Assembly: GCF_041821045.1 (NCBI RefSeq)
Contig: NZ_JBGUAW010000005.1
Location: 62,001 to 126,000 of the forward strand
Source of the DNA: Thiohalorhabdus sp. Cl-TMA
GTDB lineage: Bacteria > Pseudomonadota > Gammaproteobacteria > Thiohalorhabdales > Thiohalorhabdaceae
Direction: 5' to 3'
Length of the DNA stretch: 64,000 bases
Part shown: positions 9,888 through 18,484 of the stretch, piece by piece
Layout: the number at the start of each line of letters is the position of its first letter
Numbering within the stretch: the stretch's first letter is position 1
The notes under the pieces: generated by a model
The model's database searches: none
What the model was told of the DNA's origin: nothing
What the model saw: the letters and a program-made list of their open reading frames with translations, nothing else
Program-made: the position numbers and the translations under genes

Positions 9888-10699
9888 GCGACGGGGAAGC
9901 GAGCGGCTCCGGTGGCGGCCACAAACCGGCCCGCTTCTACAAATTCGTCGGTGCCCTGGTGGTTCTGCTTGTGGTGGGTGTGGTAGTCCTGCCGCTCTGG
10001 TTCGGCGGAGAGGAAACGGACCGCTCCCGGGTGGTGGAGATTCAGCCCGAATCCCTGCAGTCCCGCACCCAACGGGAATCGGACAGCTCGTTCGGCGCCT
10101 CCGGCGAGGACGGCGGTTTTTCGCCGGATCAAGCGACAGACAAGGGCGTCGGAGGACAGGAGAAGTGGTGGCGCTCCGCTGACGCGGAGGACGATTCCGG
10201 CTCGAGTCCGGATATCCAAGAAGCCTCCACGGAGCAGGAAACCTCCGACGCCTCCTCCGCTTCCGAGCCGGAGCCGTCCGCCGCCGGAAAAGCAGACCCG
10301 GGCGCCGGTGCAACGGAGGCCGGGTCCGATCCGGATACCGGCTCCGGGAGCAAGGTGGCCGAAGACGAGGCCGAAACCGAATCTGCCCCCACTCCGGAGC
10401 CCGCCGGCGAGGAACAGGCCGACGCGCCCGCCGCGGAGGAGGTCGCCAAGGCGGAGCCCGAGCGGCCTTTCTGGACGGTCATGGTGGGCTCCTTCCGGGA
10501 TCCGGCCAATGCCGGAAGCCTTCGGGACCGCCTGCGGGAAAACGGGTTCGAGGCCGCGATCGTGACGGCCACGGTAAAAGGCGAGGAGTGGAACCGGGTT
10601 GTCGTGGGTGACGGCAAATCCCGCGAGGCCGTTCAGTCCCTGGTCTCCTCCCTGGAGCAGGCGGGCTTCGGCGATCTCCTGGTCCTGAGGCTGGATTAG
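9884..10699 (+). CDS. DedD-like SPOR-domain cell division protein
   Basis: 271 residues: a short cytoplasmic N-terminus, one membrane helix at about 24-45, a long acidic low-complexity periplasmic linker, and a C-terminal SPOR domain (about 195-271, beginning PFWTVMVGSFRDPANA). SPOR domains bind denuded septal peptidoglycan. Position between folC and cvpA is that of dedD in E. coli and its counterparts in Pseudomonas. Function at the septum is inferred from family and context. The linker has the same Glu/Ser/Pro-rich composition seen in other extracytoplasmic proteins of this window. Confidence 0.88.
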   Translation: MSDGEASGSGGGHKPARFYKFVGALVVLLVVGVVVLPLWFGGEETDRSRVVEIQPESLQSRTQRESDSSFGASGEDGGFSPDQATDKGVGGQEKWWRSADAEDDSGSSPDIQEASTEQETSDASSASEPEPSAAGKADPGAGATEAGSDPDTGSGSKVAEDEAETESAPTPEPAGEEQADAPAAEEVAKAEPERPFWTVMVGSFRDPANAGSLRDRLRENGFEAAIVTATVKGEEWNRVVVGDGKSREAVQSLVSSLEQAGFGDLLVLRLD

Positions 10700-10757
10700 G
10701 CCGCGATCGGGTCGCCGGCCCCGCTTCCATGAAACGCCGAGAAAGGAACCCGCTCCC

Positions 10758-11357
10758 GTGACGCTCCTCGACGTGATCTGGCTGCTGATAATCGGCGTTT
10801 CCGCGGTGATCAGCGTCTGGCGGGGATTCGTGCGGGAGGTGTTCTCGCTGGCGGCGTGGGTGCTGGCGGTGGTGGTGGCCGCCCGGCTCGGCTCCCCGCT
10901 GGCAAACGCCCTGGACGGTACCATTGCGGATCCGCAGGTACGTGCCGTTACCGCCTTCCTGCTGTTATTCTTCGTCACCCTGTTACTGGCCTCCCTGGTG
11001 GGCATTTTCGCCTACCGTATGGTCCATTCCGCGGGGCTCAAGGCCACCGATCGAAGCCTGGGATTATTTTTCGGCGTGCTCCGGGGAATCGTTATCGTCG
11101 GTGTTGTGGTCCTAGTGGTACGAGGGACCCCCGTACGGGATTTTCCGGTGTATGGAGAATCGGCCCTGCGCCCCGGATTCGATCCCGTGGCCAATTTCCT
11201 GCATCGCCTGCTTCCGGAGGAGTACGGCGCTTATTTCAACGCGGGTATGCTGCCCCTCGATCAGATCAAGGAACAGGCCGAGGAGATGGGGAAAGACGCC
11301 CTGGACCGGGAAGGCCTGGAGCGCATAATCCAGAACAGCTTGGACAGCGACGAGTGA
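10758..11357 (+). CDS. cvpA: CvpA family membrane protein
   Basis: 199 residues with four predicted membrane helices and family features (LDVIWLLIIGVSAVISVWRGFVREVFSLAAW at the start, then GLFFGVLRGIVIVG). CvpA is an inner-membrane protein known for colicin V production and for envelope or bile stress tolerance; its biochemical role is unsettled. GTG start preceded by GAAAGGAA. It ends 4 bp before purF, the conserved cvpA-purF pair. Confidence 0.92.
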   Translation: MTLLDVIWLLIIGVSAVISVWRGFVREVFSLAAWVLAVVVAARLGSPLANALDGTIADPQVRAVTAFLLLFFVTLLLASLVGIFAYRMVHSAGLKATDRSLGLFFGVLRGIVIVGVVVLVVRGTPVRDFPVYGESALRPGFDPVANFLHRLLPEEYGAYFNAGMLPLDQIKEQAEEMGKDALDREGLERIIQNSLDSDE

Positions 11358-11361
11358 TTTC

Positions 11362-12786
11362 ATGAATCATGCGGTGACCATCGACAATGACGCCTTCCAG
11401 CACGAGTGCGGCGTCTGCGGGGTATTCGGCCACGAAGAGGCGGCCAACCTCACCTATCTGGGCCTCTACGCCCTCCAGCACCGGGGCCAGGAGGCGGCGG
11501 GCGTCACTTCCTGCGACGGTACGCTCTTCCATACCCATCGGGGCATGGGCCGGGTGGCGGACGTCTTCGGTCCCGACGATATATCCCGGCTCAAGGGCCG
11601 CCACGCCATCGGCCACGTGCGTTATTCCACCTCCGGCGCCTCCGTGGAGCGCAACGCCCAGCCGCTGGTTATTGATTATCAGCACGGTGGTCTGGGCATG
11701 GCCCACAACGGCAACCTGGTGAACGCCAACCAGCTCCGCGAGGACTTGGAGCGTCAGGGCTCCATCTTCCAGACGGAGATGGACACGGAGGTCATCATCC
11801 ATCTCGTGGCCCGGGCGCAGGGCGCCAGCGTGGAGGAACGGCTGGCCAACGCCCTCCGGGAGGTGCGGGGAGCGTATACCCTGGTGGCCCTGACCGAGTC
11901 GCGCATGGTGGGCGCCCGCGATCCGCTCGGATTCCGGCCCCTGGTGCTGGGAGAGATCGACGGCGCCTACGTGCTCGCCTCGGAGACCTGCGCCCTGGAC
12001 CTGATCGGTGCCGACCTGGTCCGGGACGTCGAGCCCGGCGAGATGGTGGTGATCACCCCGGAGGGCGTCCGCTCCCACTTTCCCTTCGAGCCTCAGGCCC
12101 GGCGGATGTGCGTCTTCGAGTACATGTACTTCGCGCGTCCGGACAGCACCCTCGACGGCATCAACGTATACAATGCCCGCAAGGCCATCGGCCGGGAGCT
12201 CGCCCGCGAGCATCCGGTGGAGGCGGACGTGGTGGTGCCCGTCCCCGATTCCGGGGTGGCGGCCGCCATGGGGTATGCCGAGGAGTCGGGGCTGCCCATG
12301 GAGCTCGGCCTGATCCGTAACCACTACGTGGGCCGTACCTTCATCGAGCCCAAGCAGGCCATCCGCCACTTCGGCGTGAAGGTGAAGCTCAATGCCGTGC
12401 GCGAGATCCTCAAGGGCAAGCGGGTGATCCTGGTGGACGACTCCATCGTTCGCGGTACCACCAGTGCCAAGATCGTCGGCATGGTGAAGGCCGCCGGGGC
12501 GGAGGAGGTGCATATGCGCATCAGCGCCCCGCCCACCATCGGCCCCTGCCATTACGGCATCGATACGCCGGACCGCGAGCAGCTCATCGCCGCCAACTAT
12601 ACCCAGGAGGAGATTCGCGCCAGCCTGGGCTGCGAGACCCTGGCCTACCTGAGCCTGGAGGGCCTCTACCGCGGCATGGGTGGCCGGGAGCCGGGCTACT
12701 GCGATGCCTGCTTCTCCGACAATTACCCCGTTGCACCCGAGGAGAAGACGCCGCAGATGAGCCTGCTGCGCGAGGAGACGGGATGA
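11362..12786 (+). CDS. purF: Amidophosphoribosyltransferase, iron-sulfur (Bacillus-like) type
   Basis: 474 residues; makes phosphoribosylamine from PRPP and glutamine, the first step of purine synthesis. A short propeptide precedes the nucleophile Cys16 (HECGVCGVFGHEEA); the PRPP loop is VILVDDSIVRGTT. Unlike E. coli PurF (about 505 residues starting MCGIVGI, no cluster), this protein aligns with the B. subtilis form and has Cys at 250 (RRMCVFEY), 396 (GPCHYGID), 447 and 450 (YCDACF). Those are the positions of the [4Fe-4S] ligands in the Bacillus enzyme, so an oxygen-sensitive cluster is predicted. It overlaps metZ by 4 bp. Locus order is gammaproteobacterial although the enzyme type is not the enteric one. 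Confidence 0.95.
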   Translation: MNHAVTIDNDAFQHECGVCGVFGHEEAANLTYLGLYALQHRGQEAAGVTSCDGTLFHTHRGMGRVADVFGPDDISRLKGRHAIGHVRYSTSGASVERNAQPLVIDYQHGGLGMAHNGNLVNANQLREDLERQGSIFQTEMDTEVIIHLVARAQGASVEERLANALREVRGAYTLVALTESRMVGARDPLGFRPLVLGEIDGAYVLASETCALDLIGADLVRDVEPGEMVVITPEGVRSHFPFEPQARRMCVFEYMYFARPDSTLDGINVYNARKAIGRELAREHPVEADVVVPVPDSGVAAAMGYAEESGLPMELGLIRNHYVGRTFIEPKQAIRHFGVKVKLNAVREILKGKRVILVDDSIVRGTTSAKIVGMVKAAGAEEVHMRISAPPTIGPCHYGIDTPDREQLIAANYTQEEIRASLGCETLAYLSLEGLYRGMGGREPGYCDACFSDNYPVAPEEKTPQMSLLREETG

Positions 12787-13970
12787 GCGAGGACCCCAGC
12801 TTCGAGACCCGCGCCATCCGCGAGGGCATTCACCGCACCGGGGAGAAGGAGCACAGCGAGGCCCTGTTCCCCACCTCCAGCTTCGTCTTCGATACGGCCG
12901 AGGAGGCTGCGGCCCGATTCGCCGGCGAGAGCCCCGGCAACATCTACTCGCGGTTCACCAATCCGACGGTGCGCGCCTTCGAGGAGCGGTTGGCGAGCCT
13001 GGAGGGCGGTGAGCGGGGTGTCGCCTTCGCCTCGGGCATGGGCGCCATCACCGCGACGCTTCTCGGTCTCCTCAACGCCGGCGAGCACGTGGTGGCCTCC
13101 AACAGCCTGTTCGGCTCCACCACGGGGCTGCTCAACAACATCTTCTCCCGCTTCGGCGTGGCCACCACTTTCGTCGACCCCGCCGACGGTCAGGCCTGGT
13201 CGGACGCGGCCACCGACGCCACCAAGCTGTTTTTCCTGGAGACCCCCTCCAATCCCGGCATGGCCGTGGCCAATATCGCCGATCTGGCGGAGCGGGCCCA
13301 TCGCGCCGGGGCTTGGCTGGTGGTGGACAACTGCTTCTGCACCCCCGCCCTGCAGCGTCCCCTGGAGCTGGGCGCGGACCTGGTGGTCCATTCCGCCACC
13401 AAGTATCTGGACGGCCAAGGACGCTGTGTGGGCGGCGCCGTGGTGGGGCCGGAGGCGCTGGCCGGGGAAAAAATCTTCCCCATCCTGCGCTCCGCCGGCA
13501 TCACCATGAGCCCCTTCAACGCCTGGGTCTTCCTCAAGGGGCTGGAAACCCTTTCCCTGCGTATGGAGCGCCACTGCGACAACGCCGAGGAAGTGGCCGC
13601 TTACCTTGCCGAGCGCCTGGGCGCCGAGCGCGTCCGCTACCCCGGCCTGTCCAACCATCCCGGCCATGCGCTGGCCAAACGGCAGCAGAGCCGCTTCGGG
13701 GGGCTGCTGGCCTTCGAGCTGCCCGCCGGCCGCGAGGACGCCTTCCGCTTCGTGAATGCCCTGAAGATCCCCTCCATCACCGCCAACCTCGGCGATACCA
13801 AGACCACGGTCACCCACCCCGCGAGCACCACCCATTCCCGGGTTTCCGAGGCGGAACGGCAGGCCGGCGGCGTTACCGAGGGCCTGGTGCGGATCTCCGT
13901 GGGTCTCGAGAGCGCCGAGGATCTGAAGGCCGATCTGGAGCAGGCGCTGGTGACCGCCGGCCTGGTCTGA
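12783..13970 (+). CDS. metZ: O-succinylhomoserine sulfhydrylase
   Basis: 395 residues, Cys/Met metabolism PLP-enzyme family. MetZ makes homocysteine directly from O-succinylhomoserine and sulfide. The PLP lysine is Lys207 in HSATKYLDGQGR; YSRFTNPT, ASGMGAI and the WLVVDNCFCTP segment are typical of the MetZ subgroup. Position directly after purF is the Pseudomonas-type location of metZ, which supports this over metB or metC. ATG start inside the purF stop (ATGA). It links methionine synthesis to free sulfide. Confidence 0.92.
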   Translation: MSEDPSFETRAIREGIHRTGEKEHSEALFPTSSFVFDTAEEAAARFAGESPGNIYSRFTNPTVRAFEERLASLEGGERGVAFASGMGAITATLLGLLNAGEHVVASNSLFGSTTGLLNNIFSRFGVATTFVDPADGQAWSDAATDATKLFFLETPSNPGMAVANIADLAERAHRAGAWLVVDNCFCTPALQRPLELGADLVVHSATKYLDGQGRCVGGAVVGPEALAGEKIFPILRSAGITMSPFNAWVFLKGLETLSLRMERHCDNAEEVAAYLAERLGAERVRYPGLSNHPGHALAKRQQSRFGGLLAFELPAGREDAFRFVNALKIPSITANLGDTKTTVTHPASTTHSRVSEAERQAGGVTEGLVRISVGLESAEDLKADLEQALVTAGLV

Positions 13971-14104
13971 GCGGATAGCGTCGCCTCGGACCCGCTACGC
14001 CCTCCGGGCGCGGAAGCGCCAGCACATATTCCCGACCGACCGAAATCCCGGGCCCTGTCCAGGGGCCCACCTCCCCCGATCACCGCCGATGCGGAGGAGC
14101 TTCC

Positions 14105-15406
14105 ATGGAACGGCAGGAGCGATTGAAGACGGACGCCGAGGCGGCCTTCCGGAGCGCCTTGGAGGCGGCGGAGCCCGACCGTCTCGTGGCCGGATGGCTG
14201 CGGGACCACCCCGGGGCGGTTTCGCCGGCTGGACGGACCCTGGTAATTGCCGTGGGCAAAGGTGCGTGTTCGATGGTTTCCGGGGCCATGGAGGTGCTGC
14301 CGGTGCGCCCGGAAGAGGTGCTGGTGGTGACCAAGGACGGCCACGGGGCGGCCTGTCCGGCGGGCGTGACCGTCCTGGAATCCGGCCACCCCCGGCCCGA
14401 CGCGCGGTCGCTGGACGCCGGCGCCGCCATTCTGGACCGCGTCGAGGCGCTGGGGCCCCGGGATGGGCTCCTGTTGCTGGTATCCGGAGGCGCCTCCGCC
14501 CTGGCCGATGTCCTGCCCCCCGGCCTCGATCCCGAGGACTGGTTCCGCGCCAATGCCGCCCTGGTGGGAGCGGGCCTGCCCATCCAGGCCATCAATGCCG
14601 TGCGCAAGCACTGCTCCCTGCTTAAGGGTGGTCAGCTGGCCCGGGCCGCCGCCCCGGCCGAGGTGACGGCCCTGCTGCTGTCCGACGTGGTAGGGGACGA
14701 TCCGGCGGTTATCGGCTCTGGCCCCGCGGCACCCGATCCCACCACCTACGCCGACGGCCTGGCGTTTCTCCCCGAGATGCCGGATTTCCCCCCCTCCCTG
14801 CGAATGCACCTGGAGGCCGGACGGGCCGGCACCCATGCCGAGACCCCGAAGTCCGGCGAGCTAGGCAACAGCCGCAACGTGGTGGTCGGTAACAACCGAA
14901 GCGCTTTGGAGGCCGCCGCGGATGCGCTCCGACGGCGCGGCTACGAGCCCTTGATACTCACCAGCCGCCTCCAGGGAGAGGCGCGGCAGGCTGCCCGGGC
15001 GCTGGCCTCGGTGGCCCTGGAGGCGGCGGATTCCGGCACCCCCCTGGCGGCCCCGGCCGCCCTGCTTTGGGGCGGGGAGACCACGGTGACCCTCGGAGCG
15101 GATCCGGGGGAGGGCGGGCGCAGCCAGGAAATGGCCCTGGCCATGGCCGGGGATTTCGACGGCATACCCGGCGTCGGCGCTCTGTGCGCGGGTACCGACG
15201 GCACGGACGGGCCCACGGAGGCGGCCGGCGGCTGGGTGGACGGCGCCACCCGGGAGCGCGCGGCGCAAGCGGGACGTTCGATAGGAGAGGCCCTGGATGG
15301 GCACAACAGCGGCGCGGTTCTGGAGCTTCTGAACGACCGCCTGGTCACCGGACCCACCGGAACCAACGTAATGGACCTGAACATTCTCCTGGTCGCCCAG
15401 GGATAA
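14105..15406 (+). CDS. Glycerate 2-kinase, MOFRL family
   Basis: 433 residues with the N-terminal DUF4147 domain (AVGKGACSMVSGAMEVL, TKDGHGA, ESGHPRPDARSLDAG, LLLVSGGASAL, INAVRKHCSLLKGGQLA, LLLSDVVGDDPAVIGSGP) and the C-terminal MOFRL domain (AGTDGTDGPTEAAGG, LNDRLVTGPTGTNVMDLNI). The family phosphorylates D-glycerate to 2-phosphoglycerate; older annotations call it hydroxypyruvate reductase TtuD. ATG start after GGAGGAGCTTCC. It is separated from metZ by 134 bp and appears to be a single transcription unit, perhaps with the lipoprotein gene that follows. Confidence 0.9.
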   Translation: MERQERLKTDAEAAFRSALEAAEPDRLVAGWLRDHPGAVSPAGRTLVIAVGKGACSMVSGAMEVLPVRPEEVLVVTKDGHGAACPAGVTVLESGHPRPDARSLDAGAAILDRVEALGPRDGLLLLVSGGASALADVLPPGLDPEDWFRANAALVGAGLPIQAINAVRKHCSLLKGGQLARAAAPAEVTALLLSDVVGDDPAVIGSGPAAPDPTTYADGLAFLPEMPDFPPSLRMHLEAGRAGTHAETPKSGELGNSRNVVVGNNRSALEAAADALRRRGYEPLILTSRLQGEARQAARALASVALEAADSGTPLAAPAALLWGGETTVTLGADPGEGGRSQEMALAMAGDFDGIPGVGALCAGTDGTDGPTEAAGGWVDGATRERAAQAGRSIGEALDGHNSGAVLELLNDRLVTGPTGTNVMDLNILLVAQG

Positions 15407-15475
15407 CGCTGGACACCCACGGACAGTCCGGCAGACTACGGGCCATAGAGTCTCTTGGTGCCGAAAGGAGGAAAC

Positions 15476-16072
15476 ATGGCCTGTGCAGGGCGCTGGATGC
15501 TTGGTCTGATGGTGGCGGGACTATTGGCCGGGTGCGGGGGTGGCCCCCGTTATGTGGCGCAGCCGGCTCCCGACAATCTGCCCGCCGAGTGGCGGGACCT
15601 CGTCGCGGAGGCCAACGGCGAGAACTGGCTCGTCCTCGGCTTCGGGAAGGCGGAAGAGGAAGAAGGTGCGGGTCCGTTGGCCGGGCGCAGCCGGGCGGAG
15701 AGCAAGGCGCGGGCGGATCTGGCGCGGCGCGTGAAGTCCCGCATCGGCCACCTGCGCGCGGAGCTGGGACCCGGGCTGACCGAGGGCGAGGATGCCAGCC
15801 TGGACAAGGCGGACCTGGAGGCGATCCTCAAACGCGGCGGGGACATTGCCGTCAACCAGTCCCGCATTATCCGCCGGGATCGGAGTCCCGAGGGCGTCTG
15901 GCAGGCCCTGGCGCGTACCGGGCTGGCGAAGGGCCTGCGCGAAGCGGCCCGCAATCGGCAGCTTCCAGGCCCCATGGTGGACCGGGTGATGCGGCAGGCC
16001 CGCGAGGCCCTGGGCTCCAGGGAGAAGGGCGCGAACGATGCGGACACGGGTACCGGAGAAGCGGCCGGCTGA
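15476..16072 (+). CDS. Lipoprotein of unknown function (LPP20-like)
   Basis: 198 residues. A signal peptide ends in a lipobox (LAGC, lipidated Cys20) and is followed by a soluble domain of about 170 residues. The segment ENWLVLGFGKA, then SRAESKARADLARRVKSRI, resembles the LPP20/FlgP type of lipoprotein domain, where a small sheet is followed by an Ala/Arg-rich helix; this assignment is tentative. The ATG at 15476 follows a strong AAGGAGG site at 15465-15471, which decides the start over an upstream in-frame codon. It is convergent with the lapA-like gene. Function not known. Confidence 0.75.
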   Translation: MACAGRWMLGLMVAGLLAGCGGGPRYVAQPAPDNLPAEWRDLVAEANGENWLVLGFGKAEEEEGAGPLAGRSRAESKARADLARRVKSRIGHLRAELGPGLTEGEDASLDKADLEAILKRGGDIAVNQSRIIRRDRSPEGVWQALARTGLAKGLREAARNRQLPGPMVDRVMRQAREALGSREKGANDADTGTGEAAG

Positions 16073-16097
16073 GCCCGCCTTGCGCCTCCGGCATCGG

Positions 16098-16124
16098 GGC
16101 CCCGCTGGCGCCCAAGGCGGGGCC
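16098..16124. terminator. Possible bidirectional terminator hairpin
   Basis: GGCCCCGC and GCGGGGCC form an 8-bp stem with an 11-base loop between two convergent genes whose ends are 61 bp apart. There is no T tract on either side, so termination is only suggested by position. Confidence 0.4.
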
Positions 16125-16133
16125 GCCGCCCGC

Positions 16134-16349
16134 CTAGAGCCTGTGCCGCTTGCGGTTCCTGTGGGCCATCTGGGCGCGGCCCAGCCAGCCGATCAGCATC
16201 CCCACCAGCAGCACGATCAGGACCAGAAGCCCCCGGGAGAGCGTGAACTTCCAGACCAGGAAGTTGATGTCGACGATGGTCGTGTTCTGCAGGACGAAGA
16301 TCAGCACGAGGATCAGCAGGACAAGGGCAAGCAGCAGCTTGTAGTACAT
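16134..16349 (-). CDS. lapA: LapA-domain (DUF1049) inner membrane protein
   Basis: 71 residues with two hydrophobic helices (about 3-20 and 38-60) around the conserved FVLQNTTIVDINFLVWKFTLSRGLLVL segment, ending in a basic RNRKRHRL tail. This is the LapA family; in E. coli LapA works with LapB to regulate LpxC and lipopolysaccharide synthesis. Usually ihfB lies before it and lapB after it; here neither is present, so it is solitary and the LPS role is less certain. Confidence 0.8.
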   Translation of the reverse strand: MYYKLLLALVLLILVLIFVLQNTTIVDINFLVWKFTLSRGLLVLIVLLVGMLIGWLGRAQMAHRNRKRHRL

Positions 16350-16573
16350 GTCGTGCCTCTGGTGGCCGTGTTGCGTGGTCCGGAGAGCGGTCCGCGGGGA
16401 AACCGTTTCCGCAATGGTGTATCACCGAGGGGCTCGGGGAATCCATCCAACGGGTCTCCGGCGGAGCCGTGGGACACTGGTGACGTCCGGGACGGCGCCT
16501 ACCGTTGTCCGGTGCCGGGAGCTTGTCGGAGGACCGGAAGAGCGTCAAGCCGGGGAAGGAGGCTCTCGGAGCC

Positions 16574-16597
16574 GGCGGCCGGCTTCAGCCGGCCGCC
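16574..16597 (-). terminator. Hairpin spanning the stop codon of the EamA gene
   Basis: A perfect 10-bp stem, GGCGGCCGGC with GCCGGCCGCC, closed by TTCA, includes the stop codon of the EamA transporter on the minus strand. There is no T tract after it. It may act as a transcript end or mRNA 3' stabiliser. Confidence 0.4.
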
Positions 16598-17502
16598 CGC
16601 CTGCGATCCGCCAGGGTGACAAGCACCAGTCCCGAGAGGATCAGGGCCAGGCCGCCGGTGTTGGTGAATGTGAGGGGCTCGCCGAGAGCCAGGGCCGAAA
16701 CCGCCAGACCGAAGGCGGGGACGCCGAGCGTACCCAGGGAGGTGGTGATGGCCGGCAAGGACCGGTTGACCGTGATGATGGCCCAGAAGCAGAAAGCGGT
16801 GGCCAGGGGCCCGTTGTAGAACAGGAAGGCGCCGAGGGGCCAGCTCCAGTCGATGGGGCGGCTCCCTTCCACGATGAGCGCCGTCGGGACCAGGATCGCG
16901 GCTGCGATGGCGAGCTGCCAGGGCATCAGGGAGAGCGGCGAGCCGTCCCAGCGGTGGCCGCGGATGCGCAGCATCAGGGCGGCCCACAGAAAGGCGGCCA
17001 GCAGCAGAAGCCCGTTGCCCACCAGCACCTCCGGCTTCCCCCAATCGAAGCCGAAGGGATTGAACAGCACGCCCACCCCGGCCAGCCCCAGGCCAAGGCC
17101 GGCGGCCTTCATGCGGCCGATATGCTCGCCCAGGAGCAGCACCGCGCCGGGTGTGACCCACAGCGGCGTGGTGTAGGCGAGGATGGCGGAGCGGCCGGCC
17201 GGCACGTATTGCAGGGCCGTGATGACCAGCGCCGTAAAGCCCGCCATCTGCATGAGCGCCACCATGACCACCAGCCGCCAGTCGTTGGCGGTGGGCCAGC
17301 GCAACGCCCCGGTGGCCCAGGCCAAGGGAAACATGATGGCCACGCCCATGACCATGCGCGCCGCAGCGAAGGTGAGCGGCGGCATGTAGGTGAGCGCCAT
17401 CTTCATGACCGGCCAGTTGGCGCCCCAGATCAGGATCACCAGGGCCAGCAGGCCCAGGGAGGCGGCGCCCGAGCGTGGCCGCGAGGCGGCCTCAGCCTCC
17501 AT
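16585..17502 (-). CDS. EamA/DMT family transporter
   Basis: 305 residues with about ten hydrophobic helices and the duplicated EamA (DUF6) layout: first half starting LLALVILIWGANWPVMKMAL, second half starting LLAAFLWAALMLRIRG. Family members export amino acids and other metabolites; the substrate cannot be read from sequence. ATG start overlapping the end of nadC by 11 bp, so the two are likely cotranscribed. Confidence 0.88.
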   Translation of the reverse strand: MEAEAASRPRSGAASLGLLALVILIWGANWPVMKMALTYMPPLTFAAARMVMGVAIMFPLAWATGALRWPTANDWRLVVMVALMQMAGFTALVITALQYVPAGRSAILAYTTPLWVTPGAVLLLGEHIGRMKAAGLGLGLAGVGVLFNPFGFDWGKPEVLVGNGLLLLAAFLWAALMLRIRGHRWDGSPLSLMPWQLAIAAAILVPTALIVEGSRPIDWSWPLGAFLFYNGPLATAFCFWAIITVNRSLPAITTSLGTLGVPAFGLAVSALALGEPLTFTNTGGLALILSGLVLVTLADRRRAAG

Positions 17503-18346
17503 GGGTATCCCGGAAGCGCATGGACAGGTCGAGGCTCACCAGATCCCGGGTCAGGGCCCCGGAGCTGATGGCGTGGACGCCGGTTTCGGCTACCTCGCGG
17601 GCGTTGGTCGGGCCGATGTTGCCGCTGGCCTCCAGGAAGCAGCCCTCGCGGTTGCTCTCCACCGCGGCGCGCAGGTCCGCCGGGGAGAAGTTGTCCAGCA
17701 GCACCGCGTCCGCGCCGGCGCGCAGGGCGGCGCGGAATTCCTCCAGGCTTTCTACCTCCACCTGCACGCCCACGGTATGCGGCGCCGATTCGCGGGCGGC
17801 CCGGACGGCCGGCTCCAGGCCCCCCGCCCAGGCTAGATGGTTCTCCTTGAGCAGAATGCCGTCGAACAGGCCGTGCCGGTGGTTGTGGCCGCCGCCCACG
17901 CGGACCGCGTATTTCTGCGCGCTGCGCAGCCCGGGCAGGGTCTTGCGGGTATCCAGGATCCGCGCGCCGGTGCCGGATACGGCCGCCACCAGCTCCGCGG
18001 TTGCGGTGGCCGTACCGGAAAGGGTCTGCAGGAAGTTCAGCGCCGTGCGCTCGCCGGTAAGCAGGGGGCCCGCCGTTCCGCGCAGGGTGGCGATCTGTCC
18101 GTCCGCTTCCAGACGCTCGCCTTCCCGGGTGTGCCAGCGGATGACGATTCGGGCATCCAGCTGGGCGAATGCGGCTTCCACGAAGGGGCGCCCGCACAGC
18201 AAGCCCGCTTCCCGGGCGATGATGGTGGCCTCCACCTCCCGATCGGCGGGGACGGCGGCGGTGCTCAGGTCGCCGGGGCCGATATCCTCGGCGAGGGCGC
18301 GGGCGACGTTGTCATGGACGACGGCCTGCGGAAGCGGAATGGGCAT
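17492..18346 (-). CDS. nadC: Nicotinate-nucleotide pyrophosphorylase (carboxylating)
   Basis: 284 residues; converts quinolinate and PRPP to nicotinate mononucleotide in NAD synthesis. Motifs: EDIGPGDLST near the N-terminus, LNFLQTLSGTAT, ILDTRKTLPGLR, GGGHNHRHGLFDGILLKENH, VEVESLEE, LLDNFSP, EASGNI and ISSGALT. The frame is open upstream, but the ATG at 18346 gives the family N-terminus. Overlaps the EamA gene by 11 bp. nadA and nadB are not in the window. Confidence 0.95.
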   Translation of the reverse strand: MPIPLPQAVVHDNVARALAEDIGPGDLSTAAVPADREVEATIIAREAGLLCGRPFVEAAFAQLDARIVIRWHTREGERLEADGQIATLRGTAGPLLTGERTALNFLQTLSGTATATAELVAAVSGTGARILDTRKTLPGLRSAQKYAVRVGGGHNHRHGLFDGILLKENHLAWAGGLEPAVRAARESAPHTVGVQVEVESLEEFRAALRAGADAVLLDNFSPADLRAAVESNREGCFLEASGNIGPTNAREVAETGVHAISSGALTRDLVSLDLSMRFRDTHGG

Positions 18347-18484
18347 GGCGGGAACCTCGGAAAATGGTTGCCCGTGCCATGGCGGCCGGAAGGGCCGCCA
18401 CGACGGGCCGGTAACGGCTTCGGTTGCTTGCCGGAAGGGGAGCGCGCGCTTCGCGGCCCGCGCGGCCACTCCCTGCGGTGCCGC

